From JAAURB01 sp049647265 (GTDB lineage Bacteria; Cyanobacteriota; Cyanobacteriia; Cyanobacteriales; Microcoleaceae), in the NCBI GenBank assembly GCA_049647265.1, contig JBARXJ010000042.1, forward strand, positions 1 through 64,000: a stretch of 64,000 nucleotides of DNA, given 5' to 3'. Shown in pieces: positions 17,971 through 27,120 of the stretch (the stretch's first letter is position 1; every line of letters begins with the position of its first letter). The translations under genes were made by a program, and so were the position numbers. The notes below the pieces were generated by a model. It was not told the DNA's origin, ran no database searches, and saw only the letters and a program-made list of their open reading frames with translations.

Positions 17971-19341
17971 ATGGTCGCATCTATTACAGGTACAATCTTT
18001 AGCGATATTGATTTTGACGGAGTTCAGGACTCCCAAGAAGCGGGATTACAGAATTTTGAAATTCAATTACTTGATTCTAGTGGCAATATCGTAGCAACAG
18101 AGACGACAGATAGCTCTGGGTTTTACGAATTCTCAAATTTAGCCCCAAATTCCTATATCGTTAGCCAAGTCATCCAGTTCGGCTTAGTACAAACTTCCCC
18201 TACTTTTGCCACAGAAACAATAGAAGTTGAGCTGGGTATCACGGACGAATTCCAATCGGGTGTCGATATTGTGAACGTTCCCCCGATTGATTTCGATGAT
18301 ATTCTCAAAACAAGCTACGATGGCGGGGGCGCAATAGAAATTCAAAGTACAGGTAGCAATTTTGCAGTCATCTATGAACCAGGAAACAATAACTTTGTTA
18401 ATGTCGATGGAGAAGAGTTTGAGCTCGTTAATATTCATTTTCATTCAGAAAGCGAACACGCCGTCAATGGCGAGCTTTTTGAGTTAGAATTGCACATCGT
18501 ACATGGCAACGAAGCTGGAGGACTGACAGTCCTGGGGGTATTTATTGAAGAAGGGGAATTAAACCCAATATTAGCCCCCATTTTCGAGACTTTAGACTCA
18601 CAGCTTGCAACAAACGGACAACTGCCAGACAGCATACCATTTAGCGAATCACTTGAGATTACTGAGTTGTTACCCGATAATTCGGGACGGTTTTATAATG
18701 GTTCGTTGACCACGCCACCGTTTACCGAAAATGTTAATTGGTTTGTTTTTGAAAAACCGATTGAAGTCTCCTCAGAACAAATCGAGATCTACCAAGATTT
18801 TTTAGCAAGTGCTAATGTAGAATCTAATAATCGCGATTTACAACCTGTTAATGGCAGGCAGTTTAACGAAGTTAATTACCAGATACAGGTAACAGACGAT
18901 GAGTCGATAAGCGATCTTAATTTTGGCAATGCTCCGGTCTATCAGATTATCGGCACTGTAGCCAATGACACTATTTCTGGCAGTGGAAGCTTTGATTTGA
19001 TTCTCGGTGGTCGGGGTGAAGATGTACTGACTGGACTTGAAGGTAATGATACTCTGTACGGCGGTAAGGGTGAAGATATTCTCAACGGTGGAAATGGAAA
19101 CGATGTTTTATATGGTGATTTAGGTGATGATATTTTCGTCCTGGCGACTGGAGAGGGAGCAGATACCATTACTGATTTTAATAATGGAAATGACTCAATT
19201 GGTTTGTCAGGCGGTTTAACATTCAGCGAACTTTCCTTCGCAGGTAACAGTATTCTTGTTGATGAGACTAAAGAAATTTTAGCCACTGTCACAGGAGTAG
19301 ATACAACGACTCTGACTGAGTCTAATTTTATTTCTGTTTAG
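17971..19341 (+). CDS. SdrD-like / alpha-carbonic anhydrase / RTX fusion
   Basis: Three modules in 456 residues. Residues 3-70 (ITGTIFSDIDFDGVQDSQEA, SSGFYEFSNLAPNSY) are an SdrD B-like beta domain. Residues 104-298 are an alpha-class carbonic anhydrase: zinc ligands H156 and H158 in NIHFHSESEH and H175 in ELHIVHG, the substrate loop YNGSLTTPP (242-250), and NNRDLQPVNGR. The usual N-terminal W-Y and QSPI region is replaced, and the proton-shuttle His equivalent is not seen. Residues 345-390 are hemolysin-type GGxGxD calcium-binding nonapeptides. With no signal peptide, export is expected by a type I secretion system. Catalysis of CO2/bicarbonate interconversion outside the cell is inferred. 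Start at ATG 17971; a TTG at 17965 adds two residues. Confidence 0.85.
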   Translation: MVASITGTIFSDIDFDGVQDSQEAGLQNFEIQLLDSSGNIVATETTDSSGFYEFSNLAPNSYIVSQVIQFGLVQTSPTFATETIEVELGITDEFQSGVDIVNVPPIDFDDILKTSYDGGGAIEIQSTGSNFAVIYEPGNNNFVNVDGEEFELVNIHFHSESEHAVNGELFELELHIVHGNEAGGLTVLGVFIEEGELNPILAPIFETLDSQLATNGQLPDSIPFSESLEITELLPDNSGRFYNGSLTTPPFTENVNWFVFEKPIEVSSEQIEIYQDFLASANVESNNRDLQPVNGRQFNEVNYQIQVTDDESISDLNFGNAPVYQIIGTVANDTISGSGSFDLILGGRGEDVLTGLEGNDTLYGGKGEDILNGGNGNDVLYGDLGDDIFVLATGEGADTITDFNNGNDSIGLSGGLTFSELSFAGNSILVDETKEILATVTGVDTTTLTESNFISV

Positions 19342-19680
19342 GGGGATGGCGACTGATGTACAAGAAACCACGTGCTTGGCTGAAATACTTGCTGTGATTA
19401 GCTTTCAAATCTGAATCCCATCATAGACAAAGCACTCCTCGTTCACGATGGAAAGAAGAGTGCCTTATCATTTTTGATATGGTTAGGGTCTATATAAAAG
19501 CTGACCCCAATTCAAGGTTTAAAAGCGATTCACGTTTAAGGTCTTTATAAAAGCTGACCTCATTTGATTCAATACTTGTATTTTGCCAGAAATTTATCGG
19601 GGATCACGCATTTCGTAATGTTTTCTTTATTTTCTTTTATTTAAGGGTTATGGATCTATGTCGATTTTTGTCAAGTTATG
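19342..19680. other. Intergenic with two 20-base near-identical repeats
   Basis: No gene seen. GGTCTATATAAAAGCTGACC (19487-19506) and GGTCTTTATAAAAGCTGACC (19540-19559) differ at one base, and each is itself bounded by GGTC/GACC. They resemble paired ends of a lost insertion or regulator sites. The short stem GCACTC...GAGTGC at about 19429-19462 may terminate the carbonic anhydrase gene. Confidence 0.45.
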
Positions 19681-19950
19681 TTACTTGGGATCGGAGGAAC
19701 GGCGTTGCGCTTTCAGTTCAAGACGAAATAACCACACCATCAGGGCGACAACCCCCACTTGCAAGGCAAAATTGGGTAAAGTTGCTCCCAATTCCTCACC
19801 CGCCAGCAGTTTTGATAAAAAGACTAACGCCCCGATAAACCCAGACGCACCGAAAGCAACATAGACAAACTGTCGTAAACCCCGATAAGGCGCTTTACTT
19901 TCTGCTTTGAGGCGAGCAAATTGTTCCGGAGTCAGTTTACGTTTGGACAT
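19681..19950 (-). CDS. DUF3493 (LPA1/Rep27-type) membrane protein
   Basis: 89 residues starting MSKRKLTPEQFARLKAESKA, then PYRGLRQFVYVAFGASGFIG, two membrane helices (about 28-50 and 58-80) and a basic tail. This is the DUF3493 family, related to plant LPA1 / algal REP27 proteins that help photosystem II assembly. The start at ATG 19950 is preferred over a TTG three codons upstream. It lies 48 bases downstream of the DUF445 gene, same strand, and may be cotranscribed with it. A role in PSII assembly is a family-based inference. Confidence 0.8.
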   Translation of the reverse strand: MSKRKLTPEQFARLKAESKAPYRGLRQFVYVAFGASGFIGALVFLSKLLAGEELGATLPNFALQVGVVALMVWLFRLELKAQRRSSDPK

Positions 19951-19998
19951 AAGTGTCAAAACCGTAGGATGAATTAAGATAAGTATAATTGACTAACT

Positions 19999-21237
19999 TC
20001 ATCGGAGCAAGAGGATCACAGTTTGCAGAGACCCCACAATGATCCCTAAAATTCCGCCGAGGTTAACAATAGCCTGTAACTCACTTTTAACAATACCGTT
20101 GGTTGCCGTCTCTAATTCCTGGGGAGAAGTAGATTGGACACGGTCAATAATAACTTGATCGATATTGAGAATAGGAATCGCCTGAGCGACAATATTTTCT
20201 AAGTCTCGTTCTAAATAACGTTCTAACACTAATGCCAATTCTTTACTAATTAGACCGAGGGAACTATTAAGTACTTCTGAGGCTTGTAAACGTCTTAAAA
20301 TGAGCATTGAAACCTGTTCCCAATCAATGGATTGAGTGATGCCGTTAATTAAATTTAAGCCTTTATCTTGCAGGTAATGACGAACGGTTTCTTGTAAGGT
20401 TTTACGTAACTGTCGAACCGTTGAAACGGGGAGATTTTGCAAAGATAAATTTTGTAGCCATTCTTGAATTCTTTCTCGCACACTGAGAGCAATAATTAAT
20501 TCACCTAAGCGGCGATTGGTTTCAACTCGATCATCTAAACAAAAGGTTCTCAGGCGAGTTAAACTATTGCGTAATCCGAGTAAATTGGCAACGACCCAGT
20601 AAGTACCGCTGCTTTTTTCCCGAAAGCCTTCATCAATAATAGCAATATTACGATCGGTGAGAAAATCAATCAAAATCTGTCGTAACATTTCCGGGGGAAT
20701 CACAACATCAATTAACCAGTCTGCTAATTGCCGAGATTGTTGTTGAGAAAGTTGAAATTCGAGTAAAACTTGATCAAAAATCTGATTAATTTGAGGCGCT
20801 AGAAAATCCTCTTGCCTAGCCCAAATGCGTAAAAATCGAGGAAAAGATTCTCCCAGTAAATCTTGTAAAATACCCGATAAAATTTTAGCCGTTTTTTGCT
20901 CCTGATCGGCTTTCAGTTGCTCTAAAGCCAGTTGCAATAACCATTCAATCGCCGCTTGCATCCGCTCCAGTTGCAGTAAGCGACGGGCTAAATTTTGCAG
21001 TTCCTCTGGGGTAAGCAATGACCCCATAATGGTATCTGAAACCCGTTTAGCGAGGCGTTCTTGATTGCGAGGAATTAAACCTGGGGTAAACGGAAGTTGT
21101 CGTCCACCGACTCGAATGGCTTTGTATGGACGAAAAAGCATTTTAATGGCTAAATCATTGGTGAAGTAGCCAATAATTCCACCCAGGATAGGAGGTGCGA
21201 TATACACCCAAAGTTGAAACGAATTAGACACGACCAA
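19999..21237 (-). CDS. DUF445 family membrane protein
   Basis: 412 residues. The N-terminal helix with IGYFTNDLAIKMLFRPYKAI, then GRQLPFTPGLIPRNQERLAK, is the hallmark of DUF445 (YheB/YjiN-like) proteins. A long helical middle follows, and the C-terminal membrane helix (GGILGIIVGSLQTVILLLR) closes the protein, so both ends are anchored and the middle is soluble. The biochemical function of the family is unknown. It is 27 bases downstream of menG, same strand, and probably in the same transcript. Confidence 0.88.
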   Translation of the reverse strand: MVVSNSFQLWVYIAPPILGGIIGYFTNDLAIKMLFRPYKAIRVGGRQLPFTPGLIPRNQERLAKRVSDTIMGSLLTPEELQNLARRLLQLERMQAAIEWLLQLALEQLKADQEQKTAKILSGILQDLLGESFPRFLRIWARQEDFLAPQINQIFDQVLLEFQLSQQQSRQLADWLIDVVIPPEMLRQILIDFLTDRNIAIIDEGFREKSSGTYWVVANLLGLRNSLTRLRTFCLDDRVETNRRLGELIIALSVRERIQEWLQNLSLQNLPVSTVRQLRKTLQETVRHYLQDKGLNLINGITQSIDWEQVSMLILRRLQASEVLNSSLGLISKELALVLERYLERDLENIVAQAIPILNIDQVIIDRVQSTSPQELETATNGIVKSELQAIVNLGGILGIIVGSLQTVILLLR

Positions 21238-21264
21238 AAGCTGATACGCGGCGTTGAGGGTAAA

Positions 21265-21981
21265 TTAGTTTGAAATCTTAGATTTCTGAATCACTAATAC
21301 TCCCATCATACCCCCTGCGATCGCATAGTGGGTAGCTGATGTAAATCCAACCGATCGAGAGATCGCCACTTGTTGCTGACCATCAGGGAAGCGTTCTAAA
21401 CTGGGGTTAATATAAGCATATTCTGGTTTTAAGCCCTTAGTCTCTGCCAAGGGAACGACTAAATAATCCAGATACCATTGCTGAAACTGTTGTAATACCA
21501 CAGAATTGGGGCGATGAAAATCTAAAATAGCAGCAATAGCTCCGGGTTTGAGGACACGATGTAACTCTTTGAGGCTGGTTGGGATATCAATAACATTGCG
21601 TAAGCCATAGCCCATGGTGGCACAATCAAACGTATTCTCTGAAAACGGTAAATTTAGCACATCAGCTTCGATCCAAGTCATAGGAGCCGTTGAGAAGCTC
21701 ACAGGAGCGGGTCGAGACCTGGCGATCGCTAACTGTTGGCTGCTAAAATCCACCCCATAAACGGTTCCATCAACTCCCACTTCTCGAGCCAATAAATAAG
21801 TTAAATCTCCACTACCACAACATAAATCCAGTGCTGTATCGCCCGGCTGTGCTTGGCTCCAGCTTACTGCCATCTGCTTCCAAATCCGATGCTGCCCCAA
21901 ACTTAACCAATCATTCATCTGATCGTAAACTGGGGCAATGCGGTCAAAAATTGCTTGAATCTGCTCACTGTTGCGGGTCAT
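21265..21981 (-). CDS. menG: Phylloquinone methyltransferase MenG/UbiE
   Basis: SAM-dependent methyltransferase that in cyanobacteria methylates 2-phytyl-1,4-naphthoquinone in the last step of phylloquinone (photosystem I quinone) synthesis. 238 residues. FDRIAPVYDQMNDWLSLGQH at the N-terminus and the SAM loop LDLCCGSGDL (51-60) identify the UbiE/MenG family, and NVIDIPTSLKELHRVLKPG is typical. The ATG overlaps the stop of the upstream response regulator (ATGA), which implies translational coupling. Confidence 0.93.
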   Translation of the reverse strand: MTRNSEQIQAIFDRIAPVYDQMNDWLSLGQHRIWKQMAVSWSQAQPGDTALDLCCGSGDLTYLLAREVGVDGTVYGVDFSSQQLAIARSRPAPVSFSTAPMTWIEADVLNLPFSENTFDCATMGYGLRNVIDIPTSLKELHRVLKPGAIAAILDFHRPNSVVLQQFQQWYLDYLVVPLAETKGLKPEYAYINPSLERFPDGQQQVAISRSVGFTSATHYAIAGGMMGVLVIQKSKISN

Positions 21982-22916
21982 TTTAAACTAACTAAAGCCA
22001 AGGCTAAAGTTTGGCTAACTAAGTTGAGGGAGTCTAAATCATCTGGGTGGAGTTGACAAGGCTGTTTCCACTGTAGAGATAATATGCCAATACAGAGCTG
22101 TTTGTAAATCACAGGAATACTAACATGAGCTTGAATACCAGATTTTTGATAATGTTCAACCTGCGCTAAATCTTTATCTCGGCTGATGTTAACGCTGGCT
22201 TGTATGGTTTGAGAAGCAACTGCCTCAGCCACTAAAGGATCTGTTGCTAACCAATCATCCACACTCCCATCCAGGCTATAAGTGCCACGAAGTGAAGTTA
22301 ACGTCTTTTGTTCAACCGCTTGTAAAATACAAGCATCTACATCAAAATTACGACCGATGGCTTCAGTAATGGGAGATAAACTATCTTCTACAGAGTTAAC
22401 CGCTTGAGCTAATTGTAGAATTTGACACAGAAGCTGAGCTTGTTTATGCGCCCGTTGTAGCTCTTCAGTGCGTTGATTTAATAGTTCATAAGTTTCGGCT
22501 GCCCTTTGAACCACACTTTTGAGTTCATTAGGGTCCCAAGGCTTCGTAATATATTTATAAACCTGTCCCGAATTAATCGCCTCAACTAAATCCTCAATAT
22601 CTGTAAATCCGGTTAAAATAATCCGAACGGTATTCGGAAACTCCGGAACCGTCTTACTTAAAAATTCCGTTCCTTTCATCTCAGGCATCCGCTGATCCGA
22701 GATAATCACAGCCACTTCTCCCTCAGTTTTAAGGACATCTAATGCTTGAATTCCACTATCTGCCTTAAATACATTAAAATTCCGACGAAAGGTGCGATAG
22801 AGCAAATCTAGATTATCTGGCTCATCATCTACCACTAGCATCTTCGGTTTTTTGGGACGATTGAGAGTCATGAGCTGTTGCTTAATTTCTACTAGTTCTG
22901 AGGTTCCACTGTCCAT
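21978..22916 (-). CDS. Response regulator with GAF domain
   Basis: 312 residues. The receiver domain has the acidic pair DD at 30-31, phosphoacceptor D74 (ISDQRMPEMKG) and K125 (ITKPWDP). A coiled-coil linker (about 135-165) leads to a GAF-like domain (about 170-310) with no visible Cys chromophore-attachment site of the phytochrome type. There is no DNA-binding or enzymatic output, so it may act through protein contacts or as a signal adaptor. The SDQRMPEM and TKPWDP style is that of HD-GYP/RpfG-like receivers, but no HD domain is present. It overlaps menG by 4 bases. Confidence 0.85.
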   Translation of the reverse strand: MDSGTSELVEIKQQLMTLNRPKKPKMLVVDDEPDNLDLLYRTFRRNFNVFKADSGIQALDVLKTEGEVAVIISDQRMPEMKGTEFLSKTVPEFPNTVRIILTGFTDIEDLVEAINSGQVYKYITKPWDPNELKSVVQRAAETYELLNQRTEELQRAHKQAQLLCQILQLAQAVNSVEDSLSPITEAIGRNFDVDACILQAVEQKTLTSLRGTYSLDGSVDDWLATDPLVAEAVASQTIQASVNISRDKDLAQVEHYQKSGIQAHVSIPVIYKQLCIGILSLQWKQPCQLHPDDLDSLNLVSQTLALALVSLK

Positions 22917-23056
22917 TGGATAGCGAATACAATAATCTTTCCACTTATACTACTCAAGTCTATCCCAACTTTAAGGAGAAGTTGTCATTTAGTCATTCCT
23001 TGCTGTTTATGGGTTATTCGTTTTAACCGACAAATGACTTCGGACGAATAACAAGT

Positions 23057-24679
23057 TCACTCTATCTCCTCGCCTGGAGGAAGCGGACGGGGTGTGAAGA
23101 CAGGGCAGTATCCATCTGCTGTTACTTTAAAACTATACAAAGCAGACTCTGAGTTCCAACACCGTTGACCACGATAATAGTGACAATTGCCACAACACTC
23201 TAGTTCTGGGGGAACAGGGCGATCATTGTTTTGTGAGAGAAATTCCCGCTGAGAAATACCCCGTAATACCAGTTCTTCCCCTTGCCAGCGCGCTTCTACC
23301 AATCCTGTATCTGCAAACGACAGCCAGCGTGGATCGCTAGTGAGGGCTGAGGGCAAAGCAATCTGAATATGACTAACTAATTCGGTTAATTCTCCACCAT
23401 AATGTAAGTCCGCGATCGCGGGTTGCAAAAACGTTTCTCCCACGGGTAACTCTACTAATGTTCCGGCTGAGGGACAGTGCAGTTGATAGCGGTTGCGTAA
23501 TTCATCTAAATTTGTCAGATCGCTAAGATAAGTCGGAGATCCATGTACCCAGATAATGTGTTGAGGGCGTAGATTATGAATGAGTTGGGTGGTACCGGCT
23601 CCATCGCAATGTTCGGGTAAGAAATAAGTTTCTACCCCAGTAAATTGAGCTTCTAGAGCCTGTGGAATATCCCAATGAGTTCCCGGACGTTCGGGTAAAA
23701 ACAACACCCAAGAGCGGCCAGGAATCAAGGCATAATCCAACACATTGATCGAGTCTTCCGTGATTAAAATACAGGGATATTCAGGCAGTTGAGCCAGATA
23801 ATCCAATTGAAAGCGACGGACTCTCGGACGAATCCGATCATCCCAAAACAGGGGCTGATGTTGAGCGAAATTCTGTACACTTGCGGGAAAATGAGACTGT
23901 AATTCTAAGTAGAGATCGCATCCGGTTGCAACGGCTCCATCGACCCAAATATCAAGGTCTCGCCCGGTAAAATAGTGATGACTACGCAACAGCATTAACA
24001 GTTCTTGTCCCAGTCCTAAAGCGGGAGTCGGTAATAAAATCGAATGACCTGCTGTAATGGCATTATAAAGTCGTTCAGCAAATTGATTTTCCAGTTGTCG
24101 GCGATTGGGATAACGAGCTGTACCGTAAGTTCCTTCTAAAATCAGAATATCCGGTTTCAGTCCTCGTAATTCTCCCAACGGAAATCCATCCACCAGTCGA
24201 GTGTTGGAGAGAAAAAAGTCACCGGTGTAAAATAGTTTATACTCGCGTTCGGAATTGGTATAGCGCAGTAATATAGCGGCTGCGCCCGGTAGATGACCCG
24301 CAGGAAACAGGGTCACACTCAACCCAGGTGCTAGTTCAATTTCCGATTTCCAGGGTAAGGAGCGGCTAAATTGGGGAACTGTTGCTGAGTCTGTTTCTAG
24401 CCAATTGAGCAATAGAAGCTGGTTGGTGACTTCGCTACCATAAATCGGCAATTCCGGAAAGGCTTGATGCAACCCCAACAACCCCCGCGCATGATCGGCA
24501 TGAGCGTGAGTACACAAAACCCAATCAGCCGGTAGGGGTTGATCTAACTCGTTGATTAAAGGGGAGAGGTCTTCGATACCGCAATCTAATAAAATGCGAT
24601 AATCACCCATCCGTACCAACAGACAAACGCCTTCGTCTGCGTGGCCAGCACTGTAAGAAAAACATTCCAGATCAGTCAC
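23057..24679 (-). CDS. MBL-fold/beta-CASP-like hydrolase with Cys cluster
   Basis: 540 residues. The metallo-beta-lactamase core is clear: HAHADH at 58-63, GHLPGAAAILLRY, FYTGDFFLSN, LILEGTYGTARYP. A beta-CASP-like insert follows (GHSILLPTPALGLGQELLML) and a late IIWVHGSPTYL motif, as in the mRNA 3'-end processing (CPSF-73-like) subfamily. The C-terminal 60 residues hold a four-cysteine cluster (CCGNCHYYRGQRCW, then YCPVF) that may bind metal or a cluster. RNA nuclease activity is likely from the fold but not shown. It stands alone between the response regulator and the lyase gene. Confidence 0.82.
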   Translation of the reverse strand: MTDLECFSYSAGHADEGVCLLVRMGDYRILLDCGIEDLSPLINELDQPLPADWVLCTHAHADHARGLLGLHQAFPELPIYGSEVTNQLLLLNWLETDSATVPQFSRSLPWKSEIELAPGLSVTLFPAGHLPGAAAILLRYTNSEREYKLFYTGDFFLSNTRLVDGFPLGELRGLKPDILILEGTYGTARYPNRRQLENQFAERLYNAITAGHSILLPTPALGLGQELLMLLRSHHYFTGRDLDIWVDGAVATGCDLYLELQSHFPASVQNFAQHQPLFWDDRIRPRVRRFQLDYLAQLPEYPCILITEDSINVLDYALIPGRSWVLFLPERPGTHWDIPQALEAQFTGVETYFLPEHCDGAGTTQLIHNLRPQHIIWVHGSPTYLSDLTNLDELRNRYQLHCPSAGTLVELPVGETFLQPAIADLHYGGELTELVSHIQIALPSALTSDPRWLSFADTGLVEARWQGEELVLRGISQREFLSQNNDRPVPPELECCGNCHYYRGQRCWNSESALYSFKVTADGYCPVFTPRPLPPGEEIE

Positions 24680-24794
24680 AGGAGTTTAATAATCTGAGAA
24701 TTTTGTTTAGATTTTATCTGTATTGGTGGAATTTTTCTAAAAAAATGTTAAAAATTGTTTCATAATTGCGATGGAATTTTAAAATCTTAAGATT

Positions 24795-25349
24795 ATGTCC
24801 CTTTCTCAATTTCAAACTTTCTTTGATCATTGTGTTGGTACTTGGGTCACAGAACGAACCTATCACTATCTAGCACAGCAGGAAGTAGAACGCTCCCATA
24901 CTGAATTTATCATTCATCCTGTCTCATCAGAGATCAAAGCTCAGGTCTTAGCGGATAATCAGGCTTCCGCAGAACAAGATTTAGCAGAATTACCCGGTTA
25001 TCAGCTTGCATTTCAAACCGTTTCTGAAACTGGAGAAAAAGTGTCTCAGCAGCTTAATTTACTATTTGTCCCCCGAAAAACCTCAGATTCTATCATTGAA
25101 GGCGATTATCTCAGAGATCGAGCCTATGAAGAAAGACGACCCATTGTGTCTCATTTCCGCTACGATCCTCAAACCCGAGAACTGCTGATGACCACGAATT
25201 ATACTCGAGTTGTGTCAGTTGATTCAATTATGATGGTCAATCCTAGTTTGAGAATTCGTAAAATTTTAAACTATCAACGTCCCCCAGAAAATCAACCCTT
25301 ACAACAAGTGGTTTTAGCTGGATTTGGTGTAGAACAAAAACAGGGATAA
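24795..25349 (+). CDS. Phycobiliprotein lyase, CpcS/CpeS family
   Basis: 184 residues. FQTFFDHCVGTWVTERTYHY and RSHTEFIIHP at the N-terminus, then a lipocalin-like beta-barrel pattern (YQLAFQTVSETGEKVSQQLN, SHFRYDPQTRELLMTTNYTR), are those of the CpcS/CpcU/CpeS lyases that attach phycocyanobilin or phycoerythrobilin to Cys84-type sites of phycobiliproteins. CpcS and CpcU cannot be told apart here, so no symbol is given. No phycobiliprotein gene is adjacent. The ATG at 24795 is unambiguous. Confidence 0.85.
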   Translation: MSLSQFQTFFDHCVGTWVTERTYHYLAQQEVERSHTEFIIHPVSSEIKAQVLADNQASAEQDLAELPGYQLAFQTVSETGEKVSQQLNLLFVPRKTSDSIIEGDYLRDRAYEERRPIVSHFRYDPQTRELLMTTNYTRVVSVDSIMMVNPSLRIRKILNYQRPPENQPLQQVVLAGFGVEQKQG

Positions 25350-25584
25350 ATAGCTTTTCTATACCGACTTTGATGGAAAAATCGCGATCGCGACTGTGGA
25401 TGAGGTTAAGCTTATGATCAGTAAATTCTGATAGAGTTTTCCTCTCCACAGTCTCTGTCAAATTCAGCTAAAAAAATGGTTGTCCTGAAGAAAATAATTG
25501 GTTAGTTTCGTTCTCAATATTTGCCTTTATTCAAGTTCAAAGAAAGTTTAATCGCAAATCGGATTAACTGTGATCAAAATAAGA

Positions 25585-25629
25585 AAGTAGGGAGTTAGAT
25601 CCTCAATGATCGCGGGGAATCCCTACTTC
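25585..25629 (-). terminator. Terminator of hemL
   Basis: Stem AAGTAGGGA / TCCCTACTT with a loop of about 27 bases lies 14 bases past the hemL stop. On the minus strand it is followed by TCTTATTTTG. The loop is long and the T-run moderate. Confidence 0.55.
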
Positions 25630-25642
25630 TTGTGTTGTATTC

Positions 25643-26941
25643 CTATAAACCAGACATGACTTCCCGTGCGGCGGCTAAAGTTTTGTCAATATCCGCTTCA
25701 GTATGAGCAATAGAAGTAAAACCCGCTTCAAATTGAGAAGGAGCTAAATAAATCCCCTGTTCTAACATACCGCGATGAAACCGACCAAACTTAGCTAAAT
25801 CTGATTTTTTAGCATCATCATAATTATGCACAGGACCTGGGTTAAAGAAGAAGCCAAACATCCCGCTAATTTGACCGCCACAGGCTTCATGACCTGTTTC
25901 TTTGGCAATGTCTAACATTCCCTCAGCAAGCTTTTTGGTAACTTGATCTAAATATTCGTAAGTTCCAGGTTTTTGCAATAATTCCAGGGTTTTAATCCCT
26001 GCTGTCATCGCTAACGGGTTACCGGAAAGGGTTCCCGCTTGATACATTGGGCCTGCCGGGGCCACCATTTCCATAATTTCTCTACGGCCACCATAAGCCC
26101 CCACCGGTAAACCACCCCCAATGATTTTACCCAATGTCGTTAAATCCGGTGTGATGCCAAAGCGTTCTTGAGCGCCACCATAAGCAATACGAAATCCGGT
26201 CATGACTTCGTCAAACACCAGTAAAGCATTATTTTCTTCGGTGATTAACCGTAACCCTTCTAAAAATCCGGCATCCGGGGCAATGAAACCTGAGTTACCG
26301 ACAACAGGCTCTAGAATGACTCCAGCAATTTCGCCTTGATTTTCAGCAAATAGCTTTTTCACCGCTTCTAGGTCATTGTAAGGGGCGGTGAGGGTATCTT
26401 TTGTCACAGACTTCGGCACACCCGGAGAATCCGGTAATCCTAAGGTCGCTACACCCGAACCCGCTTTCACCAAGAACATATCTCCATGTCCGTGATAGCA
26501 GCCCTCAAACTTGATAATTTTTTCCCGTTTCGTAAACGCCCGCATTAACCGTAAAACCGATAGACAGGCTTCTGTGCCGGAATTAACAAACCGTACCATT
26601 TCCATACTGGGAACGGCCTCAATCACCATCTCTGCTAACACATTTTCCAACACACAAGGTGCACCAAAGCTGGTACCATTGTCTAAGGCTTCTTTGAGGG
26701 CGCTTAAGACTTCCGGATGGGCATGACCACAAATGGCAGGCCCCCAGGTTCCGACATAGTCGATGTATTGATTGTTGTCTACATCCCAGATGTAAGCTCC
26801 CTTAACATGATCGAAAACGATTGGCTGTCCACCCACAGATTTAAACGCCCGTACTGGAGAATTCACTCCCCCCGGCATGAGTTTTTGAGCCGCAGTAAAA
26901 ATTTCTTCTGAACGAGTTGTTTTTAATGGGGTTGTAACCAC
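25643..26941 (-). CDS. hemL: Glutamate-1-semialdehyde 2,1-aminomutase
   Basis: PLP enzyme that makes 5-aminolevulinate, the tetrapyrrole precursor for chlorophyll, haem and bilins. 432 residues, usual length. It has GGVNSPVRAFKSVGG at the start, EACLSVLRLMRAFTKREKII, the aspartate motif LLVFDEVMTGFRIAYGG and the PLP-lysine region TTLGKIIGGGLPVGAYGG. All key residues appear intact. Monocistronic, with its own terminator. Confidence 0.97.
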   Translation of the reverse strand: MVTTPLKTTRSEEIFTAAQKLMPGGVNSPVRAFKSVGGQPIVFDHVKGAYIWDVDNNQYIDYVGTWGPAICGHAHPEVLSALKEALDNGTSFGAPCVLENVLAEMVIEAVPSMEMVRFVNSGTEACLSVLRLMRAFTKREKIIKFEGCYHGHGDMFLVKAGSGVATLGLPDSPGVPKSVTKDTLTAPYNDLEAVKKLFAENQGEIAGVILEPVVGNSGFIAPDAGFLEGLRLITEENNALLVFDEVMTGFRIAYGGAQERFGITPDLTTLGKIIGGGLPVGAYGGRREIMEMVAPAGPMYQAGTLSGNPLAMTAGIKTLELLQKPGTYEYLDQVTKKLAEGMLDIAKETGHEACGGQISGMFGFFFNPGPVHNYDDAKKSDLAKFGRFHRGMLEQGIYLAPSQFEAGFTSIAHTEADIDKTLAAAREVMSGL

Positions 26942-27120
26942 AATTATTCTCCTAAGCTATAAGTTCAGTCAGAGTGTAAATCCAAAGAGGCATAGAAATC
27001 GCAAAATTTTATGATTTACCTCTGTTTTGGGATAATCTTTTATAGTGCAGACTGATATTCTATACACATGAGTGTGATTTCCGTTCGCTTAGTTTATAAT
27101 CTTCTCCCCTATAAACCTTA

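Noticed and set aside
19650..19864. Plus-strand frames over the DUF3493 gene
   Set aside because: Antisense shadows of a recognised family.
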